Notes under the pieces: generated by a model | Told to the model about the DNA's origin: nothing | The model's database searches: none | What the model saw: the letters and a program-made list of their open reading frames with translations, nothing else | Shown here: positions 6,022 to 13,988 of the stretch, piece after piece | Position numbering within the stretch: the first letter of the stretch is position 1 | Layout: the number at the start of each line of letters is the position of its first letter | Translations under genes and position numbers: made by a program | Origin: an uncultured Collinsella sp. | GTDB lineage: Bacteria > Actinomycetota > Coriobacteriia > Coriobacteriales > Coriobacteriaceae | Direction of reading: 5' to 3' | Assembly: GCA_900544755.1 (NCBI GenBank) | Contig: UQWQ01000045.1 | Coordinates: 1-17,224 of the forward strand | Length of the DNA: 17,224 nucleotides

Positions 6022-6966
6022 ATGCTCAAGACTCCTCTCTGCGATCTGCTCGGCATCGAAAAGCCTGTATTCCAGGGTGGCATGGCCTGGATTGCCGACG
6101 CCTCGCTGGCATCTGCCGTGTCCGAGGCGGGCGGCCTAGGCATCATCGCGGCTATGAATGCCGACGCCAACTGGCTGCGCGACCAGATTCACGAGCTGCG
6201 CGCCAAGACGGATAAGCCCTTTGGCGTCAACGTCATGCTCATGAGCCCGTTTGCCGACGAGGTCGCGCAGGTCGTGATTGACGAGCGAGTGCCGGTCGTC
6301 GTGACGGGCGCCGGCAATCCCGCCAAGTACATGAAGGCGTGGAACGAGGCGGGCATCAAGGTCATCCCGGTCGTTGCCTCGGTGGCGCTGGCACGCCTCG
6401 TGGCGCGTCGTGGAGCCACTGCCGTGGTTGCCGAGGGCACCGAATCGGGCGGCCATATTGGCGAGACTTCGACGATGGCCCTTGTCCCGCAGGTTGTCGA
6501 TGCGGTCGATATTCCCGTGGTTGCGGCTGGCGGCATCGCCGATGGCCGCGGTGTGGCGGCCGCCTTTATGCTCGGTGCCGCCGGCGTGCAGGTGGGAACA
6601 CGCTTTCTGGTCGCAAACGAGTGCACCGTATCGGAGCAGTACAAAGAGCTGGTGCTCAAGGCGGGCGACACGTCGACGCGTGCGACCGGACGCTCGACGG
6701 GGCATCCGGTTCGCGCCCTCAAGAGCCCCTTCACTAACGCGTATGCCAAGAGCGAGGCGGCGGGCGCAAATGCCGAGGAACTCGAGGCCATGGGCACGGG
6801 CGCGCTTCGTAAAGCCGCAAAGGACGGTAATTACGAAGAGGGCTCGTATCTGTGCGGACAGATTGCTGGCATGGTCAACGAACGCCAAAGTGCACGCGAA
6901 ATCGTCGACGATCTGGTCGATGGCGCCGAGCATGTCCTGAAGGGTGCGTCAGCATGGGTAGCGTAG
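6022..6966 (+). CDS. fabK: Enoyl-ACP reductase II, FMN-dependent
   Basis: FabK catalyses the last step of each elongation cycle, reducing enoyl-ACP with NAD(P)H and FMN. The 314-residue TIM-barrel protein resembles the nitronate monooxygenase superfamily. It carries PVFQGGMAWI (15-24), GGLGIIAAM (37-45), GVNVMLMSP, GGHIGETST with the expected catalytic His145, the phosphate-binding AAGGIADGRGVAAA segment and GVQVGTRFL. The N-terminus, length and context with acpP and fabD favour FabK over a nitronate monooxygenase. No FabI-type reductase is in the operon. Members of this family are naturally insensitive to triclosan. The ATG at 6022 uses GGAGAAG (6010-6016) inside the end of acpP, and the 3' end overlaps fabD by 13 bases, so translation is probably coupled. 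Confidence 0.95.
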   Translation: MLKTPLCDLLGIEKPVFQGGMAWIADASLASAVSEAGGLGIIAAMNADANWLRDQIHELRAKTDKPFGVNVMLMSPFADEVAQVVIDERVPVVVTGAGNPAKYMKAWNEAGIKVIPVVASVALARLVARRGATAVVAEGTESGGHIGETSTMALVPQVVDAVDIPVVAAGGIADGRGVAAAFMLGAAGVQVGTRFLVANECTVSEQYKELVLKAGDTSTRATGRSTGHPVRALKSPFTNAYAKSEAAGANAEELEAMGTGALRKAAKDGNYEEGSYLCGQIAGMVNERQSAREIVDDLVDGAEHVLKGASAWVA

Positions 6967-7880
6967 CGTTTCTGTTTGCCGGCCAGGGTGCCCAACACCC
7001 CGCGATGGGCGTCGACCTGATCGAGGCATCGCCGGCGGCTGCCGAAGTGTTCGCCATTGCCGACGAGGTGCGTCCGGGGACGAGCGAACAGTGCCGGAGC
7101 GCCTCGAAAGAGGAGCTCTCACAGACCGAGAACACGCAGCCTTGCGTGTTCGTGCACGACTTGGCTGTTGCCGTCGCCCTGCGTGAGCGCGGCGTGGTAC
7201 CTGCCGCCTGTGCGGGTTTTTCGCTTGGCGAGGTCGCCGCGCTCACCTTTGCGGGGGCATTCGATACACGAGCGGGTTTTGAGCTCGTGTGTGAGCGCGC
7301 GGCATTGATGGCCACGGCGGCTGAGCGTCACCCCGGCGGCATGCGCGCCGTCATCAAGCTCGATGCAGCGCAAGTCGAGGGCCTGGCAAAACAGGCCGGC
7401 GAGAACTGCTGGCCGGTCAACTACAACAGTCCCCAGCAGACGGTTGTGGCCGGAGCGCCCGATGCGCTGCAGGAGCTCGACGTCCTAGTAAAAGAGGCTG
7501 GCGGTCGCGCCATGAAGGTCGCGGTGTCGGGTGCATTCCATAGCCCCTATATGGCCGAGGCAACTGAGGGGCTGGCGACGTATATCCAAGCCGGGCACGC
7601 CCCGTCCCCTTTGCTGATTCCGGTCATGGCAAATATGACGGCGGCGCCCTATCCGGCCGACCCGCAGGCGGCATCGGAGGTGCTGGCCAACCAGGTGAGT
7701 CATGCCGTGCGCTGGGTCGACGCGCTGCATGCTCTGCAGGATCAAGGCATCGACACGTTTATTGAGGTCGGCCCCGGCAAAACGCTGTCGGGCCTGGTCA
7801 AGCGTACGCTGAGCGACGTTCGCGTGTATTCGTGCGAAACGGCCGAGCAGGTCGTAGCTATTGCCGACGAGCTCGCATAG
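6954..7880 (+). CDS. fabD: Malonyl-CoA:ACP transacylase
   Basis: FabD moves malonyl groups from CoA to AcpP, supplying the extender unit. The 308-residue protein has FLFAGQGAQ (6-14), the nucleophile elbow GFSLGE with Ser90, the catalytic His196 in GAFHSPYM and the C-terminal VGPGKTLSGLVKR. The second elbow residue is Phe where His or Leu is common; this position varies in the family. The ATG at 6954 lies inside the end of fabK, and GAAGGG (6939-6944) precedes it. Its protein begins at the conserved MGSVAFLFAGQG, so the upstream in-frame sequence is rejected. A 30-base gap separates it from fabG. Confidence 0.96.
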   Translation: MGSVAFLFAGQGAQHPAMGVDLIEASPAAAEVFAIADEVRPGTSEQCRSASKEELSQTENTQPCVFVHDLAVAVALRERGVVPAACAGFSLGEVAALTFAGAFDTRAGFELVCERAALMATAAERHPGGMRAVIKLDAAQVEGLAKQAGENCWPVNYNSPQQTVVAGAPDALQELDVLVKEAGGRAMKVAVSGAFHSPYMAEATEGLATYIQAGHAPSPLLIPVMANMTAAPYPADPQAASEVLANQVSHAVRWVDALHALQDQGIDTFIEVGPGKTLSGLVKRTLSDVRVYSCETAEQVVAIADELA

Positions 7881-7910
7881 TTCACAGGGCTGTAACCCGA
7901 AAGGAATGAC

Positions 7911-8684
7911 ATGGGCAACTTGAACAACGGCGCGCTCGAGCGCGACGGATCGCGCCGCGTGGCGCTGGTCACGGGCGGCTCACGCGGCATTGGTCGCGCT
8001 TGTGCCGTGGGCCTGGCGGAGGATGGCTACGATATCGCCGTCGTTTATGCCGGCAGCGTCGATGCGGCGCGCGAGGCGCGCGAGGCCTGCGAGGCGGCTG
8101 GCGCCACGGCGCGCGCATATCAATGTGACGTGGCCGATCCCGCCGCCGTCAACACGTGCGTGGAGACGGTCCTCAACGACTTTGGCTCCATTTGGGCGCT
8201 CGTCAACAACGCCGGCATCACGCGCGACGGCCTGCTCATGCGTATGGGCGACGATGCCTTCGACCGCGTGCTCGATGTCAATCTCAAGGGCACGTTCAAT
8301 ATGACGCGCGCGCTCACCAAGACCTTTATGCGTCAGCGCGGCGGTTGCGTCATCAACATGAGCTCGGTCGTGGGCCTGATGGGCAATGCCGGGCAAGCCA
8401 ACTACGCTGCCTCTAAGGCGGGCGTGATAGGGCTTACCAAGGCGGTGGCGCGCGAGCTTGCGCCCCGCGGCGTGAGGGTTAATGCGGTCGCTCCCGGGTT
8501 TGTCGAGACAGATATGACGGCAAAGCTCTCGGAGAAGGTGCGTGCGGCAACCGAGGAACAGATTCCCCTTAAGCGCATGGCGCGCCCCGAGGAAGTGGCC
8601 GGCGTGGTGCGCTTTCTGGCGAGCGATGCGGCTTCCTACATTACGGGCGAGGTTGTACGCGTCGACGGCGGAATGGCGATGTAG
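7911..8684 (+). CDS. fabG: 3-oxoacyl-ACP reductase
   Basis: FabG reduces beta-ketoacyl-ACP with NADPH in each elongation round. The 257-residue short-chain dehydrogenase shows the cofactor motif TGGSRGIG (21-28), NNAG, and the catalytic residues Ser152, Tyr165 and Lys169 in NMSSVVG and YAASK. The C-terminal PLKRMARPEEVAG and YITGEVVRVDGGMAM complete the family pattern. It has about 12 extra residues at the N-terminus compared with E. coli FabG, rich in Asn, Asp and Arg. The ATG at 7911 with AAAGGA (7900-7905) is the only well-supported start. Its position between fabD and fabF argues for FabG proper rather than another dehydrogenase. Confidence 0.95.
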   Translation: MGNLNNGALERDGSRRVALVTGGSRGIGRACAVGLAEDGYDIAVVYAGSVDAAREAREACEAAGATARAYQCDVADPAAVNTCVETVLNDFGSIWALVNNAGITRDGLLMRMGDDAFDRVLDVNLKGTFNMTRALTKTFMRQRGGCVINMSSVVGLMGNAGQANYAASKAGVIGLTKAVARELAPRGVRVNAVAPGFVETDMTAKLSEKVRAATEEQIPLKRMARPEEVAGVVRFLASDAASYITGEVVRVDGGMAM

Positions 8685-8723
8685 AAACCAGGGCCGAAGA
8701 ACGGCTTGGATGAGGAGACCATG

Positions 8724-9971
8724 ATGGAACAGAGAGTTGCAATCACCGGCATCGGTGCCGTATCGCCGCTCGGCAACACCGCGCTTGCCACCTGGGCGGC
8801 TATGTGCGCCGGCACGTGCGGTATCGGCCCGATTACGCACTTCGATACGGATGCGTTTGCTGTCAAGGTGGCGGCCGAGGTCAAGGGCTTTGACGGCAAC
8901 GAGTACTTTGGCAAGCGCGACGCCAAGCATCTCGACCCCTGCGTTCAGTTTGCGATGGCGGCTTCGGACGAGGCCATGCACGATGCGGGCTTTGATGCCG
9001 AAGGCGCCATCGATCGAGAGCGCCTGGGCGTCTACGTGGGCTCGGGTGTGGGCGGCATGCAGACACTCGTCGACAACGTCCACGCGATCGCCGATCGGGG
9101 GCCTCGTCGCGCATCGCCTTACATGATCGCGATGATGATTCCCAACATGGCTTCGGGCAACATCGCGATTCGCCATAAGGCAAAGGGCCCGACCCTACCC
9201 GTCGTGACTGCCTGCGCGACTTCTGCCCATGCGGTGGGTGAGGCGTTCCGCGCCATCAAGCACGGCTATGCCGACGCGATCCTCGCGGGCGGCGCCGAGG
9301 CCGCAATTATCCCCGATGCCGTTGCGGGCTTTACGTCCTGCCGCGCATTGACCACCAACCCCGATCCCGCGACGGCCTGCCGTCCGTTCGATGCAGACCG
9401 CGACGGTTTTGTGATGGGCGAGGGCGCCTGCGTGCTCGTGCTCGAGAGCATGGAACATGCGCAGGCGCGCGGTGCGCACATTTATGTCGAGGTCGTGGGC
9501 TACGGCAACACCGATGATGCCTATCACATCACGAGCCCCGATCCCGAGGCTGCCGGCATTGCCCGTGCGATATCGCTGGCGGTGGCCGAGGGCGACGTTA
9601 AGCCTTCCGAGGGCCTCTACATCAACGCTCACGGCACCTCGACCAAGCTCAACGATTCGTCCGAGACGGCGGGCATAAAGCGTGCGCTCGGCGAGGACGC
9701 GGCACGCGCCGCGCACGTCTCGTCGACTAAGTCGATGACCGGCCACATGATCGGTGCCACGGGTGCCATCGAGGTCATGGCCTGCGCCATGGCGCTCGAG
9801 CAGGGCGTGGTGCCGCCGACCATTAACTACCACACGCCCGATCCCGCCTGCGATCTTGACTACACGCCCAATCGCGCGGTTCGCGCCGACCTTACCTGGG
9901 CGCTTTCGACCAACCTGGGCTTTGGCGGGCACAACGCCGCCATCGCGCTGCGTAGATATACGAGGAGCTAG
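8724..9971 (+). CDS. fabF: Beta-ketoacyl-ACP synthase II
   Basis: FabF condenses acyl-ACP with malonyl-ACP and is the only elongating synthase in this operon. The 415-residue protein has the Cys-His-His set: Cys164 in VTACATSAHAVGEA, His303 in NAHGTST and His341 in SMTGHMIGATGAIE, at almost the same positions as in E. coli FabF. The start MEQRVAITGIGAVSPLG at 8724 is chosen because GAGGAG (8712-8717) is six bases upstream. An ATG directly before it at 8721 and an in-frame TTG at 8706 are possible but less well spaced. accB begins three bases after the stop. Confidence 0.95.
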   Translation: MEQRVAITGIGAVSPLGNTALATWAAMCAGTCGIGPITHFDTDAFAVKVAAEVKGFDGNEYFGKRDAKHLDPCVQFAMAASDEAMHDAGFDAEGAIDRERLGVYVGSGVGGMQTLVDNVHAIADRGPRRASPYMIAMMIPNMASGNIAIRHKAKGPTLPVVTACATSAHAVGEAFRAIKHGYADAILAGGAEAAIIPDAVAGFTSCRALTTNPDPATACRPFDADRDGFVMGEGACVLVLESMEHAQARGAHIYVEVVGYGNTDDAYHITSPDPEAAGIARAISLAVAEGDVKPSEGLYINAHGTSTKLNDSSETAGIKRALGEDAARAAHVSSTKSMTGHMIGATGAIEVMACAMALEQGVVPPTINYHTPDPACDLDYTPNRAVRADLTWALSTNLGFGGHNAAIALRRYTRS

Positions 9972-9974
9972 AGC

Positions 9975-10451
9975 ATGGATTCCAAAAGACTTGCCGAGAT
10001 AGCCGATGTTATGGAGGACCGCGGCCTCACGCGCGTACGCGTTGAGGAGCCCGATGGCACCGCGGTCGAACTCGAGCGCGCGAGCGCCGCGCAGCCGGTT
10101 GCCGTGCCCATGCCTATGCCGGGTGCCGTGACTGCTCCGGCGGTGGCTCCTGTCGCCATGCCTGCCGCCGCACCGGAGCCCGCCGCGCAGGCGCCTGCCG
10201 CCGCACCGGAGCCCAAGGGCACCGAGGTGACCGCTCCCATGGTCGGCGTTTTCTATGCTGCCCCGGCGCCGGGCGACGAGCCGTTTGTGCACGTGGGCTC
10301 CAAGGTCAAGGCCGGCGAGACCCTCTGCATCATCGAGGCCATGAAGGTTCTCAACGAGGTAACGGCAGAGGCGGATGGCGAGGTGCTCGAGATCTGCGTG
10401 GCCGACGGCGACCTTGTGGAGTTTGGCAGCTGCCTCATGAGGATCGGATAG
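9975..10451 (+). CDS. accB: Biotin carboxyl carrier protein of acetyl-CoA carboxylase
   Basis: AccB holds the biotin that shuttles carboxyl groups from AccC to the carboxyltransferase. The 158-residue protein has a short helical N-terminal segment, a flexible Ala/Pro-rich linker (about 36-82), and a biotinyl domain with the motif IIEAMKVLNEV. Lys124 in AMKV is the biotin site and the expected target of BirA encoded at 3818-4594. A thumb-like insertion (APAPGDEPFVHVG) is present, as in bacterial BCCP. Linker codons include a 22-base direct repeat. The ATG at 9975 follows GAGGAG (9962-9967) and starts three bases after fabF, so coupling is likely. Confidence 0.96.
   Translation: MDSKRLAEIADVMEDRGLTRVRVEEPDGTAVELERASAAQPVAVPMPMPGAVTAPAVAPVAMPAAAPEPAAQAPAAAPEPKGTEVTAPMVGVFYAAPAPGDEPFVHVGSKVKAGETLCIIEAMKVLNEVTAEADGEVLEICVADGDLVEFGSCLMRIG
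10160..10214 (+). repeat. 22-bp direct repeat within the AccB linker
   Basis: Bases 10160-10181 and 10193-10214 are identical, with a period of 33 bases, or 11 codons. They encode two PAAAPEP units in the flexible linker. This looks like an in-frame duplication and would let the linker change length by slippage or recombination. Confidence 0.85.
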
Positions 10452-10460
10452 GTGATATCC

Positions 10461-10883
10461 ATGAACAAAGAAGAGCTCAAGAAGCTGTTGCCGCATCGCG
10501 AACCGATGCTTTTGCTCGACGAGGCCGAGCTGGTGGGCGACGAGGCCCACGGCAAGATCACGATTACGGGTGACGAGTACTTTTTGCAGGGGCATTTTCC
10601 GGGAAACCCGGTAGTCCCCGGCGTGATTCAGTGCGAGATGCTCGCCCAAAACTGTTGCGTGCTGCTGATGGGCGACGAGGAGGCGCGCGGCGCGACGCCG
10701 TTCTATACGAGCCTCGATAAGGTGCGCTTTAAGCGTCCGGTGCGCCCGGGCGACACGGTTGATCTGGTGTGCACCATCACGCGTGCGCGCGGGCCGTTCC
10801 GCTTTGCGACGGGTACTGCGAGCGTCAACGGTGAGGTTTGCTGCCGCGCCGATATGTCTTTTGCACTCATGCACGAAAGTTAA
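10461..10883 (+). CDS. fabZ: 3-hydroxyacyl-ACP dehydratase
   Basis: FabZ removes water from 3-hydroxyacyl-ACP to give the trans-2-enoyl-ACP that FabK reduces. The 140-residue hot-dog fold protein has LLPHREPMLLLD (9-20), the active-site His45 in GHFPGNPVVPG and Glu59 in IQCEMLAQ, separated by the usual 14 residues. The ATG at 10461 gives the typical family N-terminus. An in-frame GTG at 10452, directly after the accB stop and preceded by GAGGA (10439-10443), would add three residues and cannot be excluded. No fabA, fabM or fabN is present in the window, so a route to unsaturated fatty acids is not visible here. Confidence 0.95.
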   Translation: MNKEELKKLLPHREPMLLLDEAELVGDEAHGKITITGDEYFLQGHFPGNPVVPGVIQCEMLAQNCCVLLMGDEEARGATPFYTSLDKVRFKRPVRPGDTVDLVCTITRARGPFRFATGTASVNGEVCCRADMSFALMHES

Positions 10884-10893
10884 GGAAGGCTTC

Positions 10894-12237
10894 ATGTTCG
10901 ACAAAGTGCTCATCGCTAACCGCGGAGAAGTCGCGGTCCGTGTTATCCGCGCGTGCCGCGATATGGGCATCAAGACCGTCGCCGTTTATTCCACGGCCGA
11001 TGCGGACGCGCTGCACGTGCAGCTTGCCGACGAGGCGTATTGCATCGGCGGCCCGCGTCTTGCCGAGAGCTACCTCAACGACGATGCCGTGCTCACCTGT
11101 GCCGTGAAGTCGGGGGCAAAGGCAATTCATCCCGGCTATGGCTTTTTCTCCGAGAAGGCGAGCTTCGTGCGCGACTGCGACAAGTATGGCCTGGCGTTTG
11201 TCGGTCCTTCGGCCAAGGTGATCGACAGCATGGGCGACAAGGACGCCGCGCGTCGAACGGCCGCCGCGGCGGGCGTGCCAATCGTGCCGGGCTGCGATTT
11301 GCTCAAAAGTCCCGAGGAGGCAACGGCCGAGGCCGAGCGCATTGGCTGCCCCGTGCTTATTAAGGCGCGCGCCGGCGGTGGCGGTCGCGGCATTCGCAAG
11401 GTCGAGCGCGTGGAAGATGCGGCAAAGGCGTTCATCGAGGCACGTGCCGAGGGTGAGGCCGTCTTTGGCGACGGCGAGTGCTACATGGAGAAGTTCGTCG
11501 CGCCGGCGCACCACGTAGAGGTGCAGATTATGGCCGATAAACAGGGCCATGTGTTTTCGCTCGGCGAGCGCGAGTGCTCGGTTCAGCGTCGCAACCAAAA
11601 GCTGATCGAGGAGAGCCCCGCGCCGTGCCTCGACGGACGCGACGACATTCGTGCTCGCATGCACAAGGCAGCGCGTGACCTGGCTCGTGCCGTCGGCTAC
11701 GAAGGAGCCGGTACCATCGAGTTCCTGTATTCGGACGACGGCAATTTCTACTTCATGGAAATGAACACGCGCTTGCAGGTGGAGCATCCGGTTACGGAGT
11801 TTGTGACCGATACCGACTTGGTCAAGTGGCAGCTACGCGCGGCAGCCGGCCAGCCTCTGCCCTTTGAGCAGGAGGACATGCCGGTTCGCAACCACGCCAT
11901 GGAGTGCCGCATCAATGCCGAAACGCCGGACTTTCTGCCGTCATGCGGAACGGTCACCGCGTTGCGTGTGCCGGGTGGTCCGCGCGTGCGCTGGGATTCC
12001 GCCATGTTTACCGGTGCGAACGTTCCGCCGTACTACGACTCCATGCTTGGCAAGCTCATCGTGTGTGCGCCCACGCGTGACGGCGCCATTCGCAAGATGC
12101 GTTCGGCCCTGGGCGAGCTCGTGATTGAGGGCGTGAGCGAAAACAGCGAGCTTCAGCTCGACGTGCTGGCAAACGACGAGTTCTTGTCGGGCATGTATCA
12201 CACCGATCTGATGGGGCATCTCTATGCTGATGAATAG
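10894..12237 (+). CDS. accC: Biotin carboxylase subunit of acetyl-CoA carboxylase
   Basis: AccC carboxylates the biotin on AccB using ATP and bicarbonate. The 447-residue protein is close to the 449 of E. coli. It has the N-terminal KVLIANRGEVAVRVIRA, HPGYGFFSE, an ATP-grasp domain with the glycine-rich KARAGGGGRGI, HHVEVQI, ERECSVQRRNQK and EMNTRLQVEHPVTE near residue 289, and a C-terminal biotin carboxylase domain. It ends soon after the normal C-terminus and lacks a fused biotinyl domain, so it is the standalone type. The ATG at 10894 follows AAGGAAGG (10882-10889) just after fabZ. Its 3' end overlaps accDA by 14 bases. Confidence 0.97.
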   Translation: MFDKVLIANRGEVAVRVIRACRDMGIKTVAVYSTADADALHVQLADEAYCIGGPRLAESYLNDDAVLTCAVKSGAKAIHPGYGFFSEKASFVRDCDKYGLAFVGPSAKVIDSMGDKDAARRTAAAAGVPIVPGCDLLKSPEEATAEAERIGCPVLIKARAGGGGRGIRKVERVEDAAKAFIEARAEGEAVFGDGECYMEKFVAPAHHVEVQIMADKQGHVFSLGERECSVQRRNQKLIEESPAPCLDGRDDIRARMHKAARDLARAVGYEGAGTIEFLYSDDGNFYFMEMNTRLQVEHPVTEFVTDTDLVKWQLRAAAGQPLPFEQEDMPVRNHAMECRINAETPDFLPSCGTVTALRVPGGPRVRWDSAMFTGANVPPYYDSMLGKLIVCAPTRDGAIRKMRSALGELVIEGVSENSELQLDVLANDEFLSGMYHTDLMGHLYADE

Positions 12238-13948
12238 AAAAGCGAAGACGGTCAACGTCCTCGAGGGGCCGATAACCGAGTCGTGCGCCGAGTTTCCCGC
12301 GCGCCACGTGTTTATCAAGTGCCCGGAGTGCCGCCGTGTGATCGATGAGGCACGCCTGCACGACAACCTCGAGGTCTGCCCCCGTTGCGGCAAACACTTT
12401 CGCGTGAGCGGTCGCGCGCGCATGCGCATGACGGTCGACGAGGGCACGTTTGAGGAATGGGATGCCAATCTGGCGTCGGAGGACTTCCTCTCGTTTCCCG
12501 GCTATGCCGACAAGCTCAAGAGCGTGAGCGAGCGTTCGGGCGAGCGCGATGCCGTTGTGTGCGGCAGGGGCAAAATCTGCGGTTGCGATACAGCTCTCTT
12601 CTTTATGGACGCCAACTTTATGATGGGCTCGATGGGTTCTGTGGTGGGCGAAAAGATCTGTCGCACATTTGAGCGAGCGACCGAGCTGGGATTGCCAGTT
12701 GTCGGCTTTACCGTTTCGGGCGGTGCGCGCATGCAAGAGGGCGTGACCTCGCTTATGCAGATGGCCAAGATTTCTGCGGCAGTTAGGCGCCACAGCGAGG
12801 TGGGCGGCCTGTATATCACGGTGCTCACCGACCCCACGACCGGAGGCGTAACCGCGAGCTTTGCCATGGAGGGCGACATTATCCTGGCAGAGCCGGATGC
12901 CCTGACGGCATTTGCCGGCCCGCGCGTGATCGAGCAGAACATGCACAAGCGCCTGCCCAAGGGATTTCAGCGCTCCGAGTTTTTGCTGGAGCACGGCTTT
13001 TGCGATGCCGTTGTTCCGCGTGGCGAGATTGCGCTCACGGTAGGCGAGCTGCTGGCACTGCACGAAGGGCACACGCCCGGCCTGGGGGCACCGCATGAGA
13101 TCGTGCATACGGGTCGCCGCGGCAAAAAGTTGGGACACTTGTTCAAGCGCTCGGCCGCACCAAAAATCGCGCTCGAGATTGTCAAGCAGACCCGCTCGGC
13201 AGATCGCGCCACGGCAGGCGAGATGATCTCGCTGGGCCTGGATGGATTTGTGGAGCTGCACGGCGACCGTTACTTTGGTGACGACGCCGCCGTGGTGGGT
13301 GGCATTGGCTGGAAAGACGGACGTCCCGTGACGGTTATCGCTATCGAGCGCGGCACCACGACCAAAGAGCGCATGCGCCGCAACTTTGGCATGGCGCATC
13401 CCGAGGGCTACCGCAAAGCGCGTCGCCTTATGCGCCAGGCCGAAAAGTTTGGTCGACCGGTTCTGTGCCTGGTCGATACTTCGGGCGCGTTTTGCGGCAT
13501 CGGTGCCGAGGAGCGCGGCCAGGGCGAGGCGATTGCCCAGAATCTCATGGAGATGAGCGGCCTTAAGACGCCGATTGTCTCGGTGGTGACAGGCGAGGGT
13601 GGCTCTGGTGGCGCGCTGGCGCTGTCCGTGGCCGACCGCATCCTGATGCTCTCGAGCTCGGCCTATTCGGTCGTGAGCCCCGAGGCCTGTGCGTCGATCC
13701 TGTGGAAGGATACCGAGCGCGCGAATGAGGCCGCCGAGGCGCTTAAGCTCACGGCCCCCGATCTGTTGGCGCTCGGCATCATCGACGGCATTGTTGACGA
13801 TAGGGGCCTGTCGCATGAGGAGATCGCCGGTGCCGTCATGTCCTCGGCATTTGATGCCTTCGATACGCTTGGGCAGCTCGACGACGCGACCCTCACAAAC
13901 CTCCGCTACGAAAAGTACCGCGCAATCGGTCAGTACCGCACGATGTGA
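12224..13948 (+). CDS. accDA: Fused acetyl-CoA carboxylase carboxyltransferase, beta plus alpha subunits
   Basis: This protein transfers the carboxyl group from biotin to acetyl-CoA, giving malonyl-CoA. The 574 residues join AccD and AccA, which are separate proteins in E. coli. The AccD half (about 1-285) carries a zinc ribbon with Cys33, Cys36, Cys52 and Cys55, then GSMGSVVGEK, SGGARMQEG and TDPTTGGVTASFA. A linker near 285-330 leads into the AccA half with FVELHGDRYFGDD, RRNFGMAHPEGYRKA, DTSGAFCGIGAEERGQ and GEGGSGGALAL. The DTSGAFCG segment differs from the DTPGAYPG of E. coli. The frame is continuous with no sign of a recent frameshift. The ATG at 12224 overlaps accC; a second ATG at 12230 is possible. 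The stop codon lies inside a palindromic repeat (13943-13973). Confidence 0.95.
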   Translation: MLMNRKAKTVNVLEGPITESCAEFPARHVFIKCPECRRVIDEARLHDNLEVCPRCGKHFRVSGRARMRMTVDEGTFEEWDANLASEDFLSFPGYADKLKSVSERSGERDAVVCGRGKICGCDTALFFMDANFMMGSMGSVVGEKICRTFERATELGLPVVGFTVSGGARMQEGVTSLMQMAKISAAVRRHSEVGGLYITVLTDPTTGGVTASFAMEGDIILAEPDALTAFAGPRVIEQNMHKRLPKGFQRSEFLLEHGFCDAVVPRGEIALTVGELLALHEGHTPGLGAPHEIVHTGRRGKKLGHLFKRSAAPKIALEIVKQTRSADRATAGEMISLGLDGFVELHGDRYFGDDAAVVGGIGWKDGRPVTVIAIERGTTTKERMRRNFGMAHPEGYRKARRLMRQAEKFGRPVLCLVDTSGAFCGIGAEERGQGEAIAQNLMEMSGLKTPIVSVVTGEGGSGGALALSVADRILMLSSSAYSVVSPEACASILWKDTERANEAAEALKLTAPDLLALGIIDGIVDDRGLSHEEIAGAVMSSAFDAFDTLGQLDDATLTNLRYEKYRAIGQYRTM

Positions 13949-13973
13949 CAAAGGGACAGCCCGCATGTCACAT
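13943..13973 (+). repeat. Palindromic element, copy 1, overlapping the accDA stop
   Basis: ATGTGACA (13943-13950) pairs exactly with TGTCACAT (13966-13973) around an AAGGGACAGCCCGCA core. It matches the element at 15209-15238 closely, with the same orientation. The TGA stop of accDA (13946-13948) is part of the left arm. The right arm contains an ATG (13965) in frame with the next gene. No T-tract follows, so it is not a typical terminator. Confidence 0.75.
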
Positions 13974-13988
13974 TGGGAAAGGCGTTCC

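Noticed and set aside
7980..9176. A 398-residue minus-strand frame opposite fabG and fabF
   Set aside because: Same shadow pattern; it crosses the fabG-fabF junction and shows no domain.
9195..10973. A 592-residue minus-strand frame opposite fabF, accB and fabZ
   Set aside because: It spans several real genes and their junctions, has no ribosome-binding site of note and no conserved motif.
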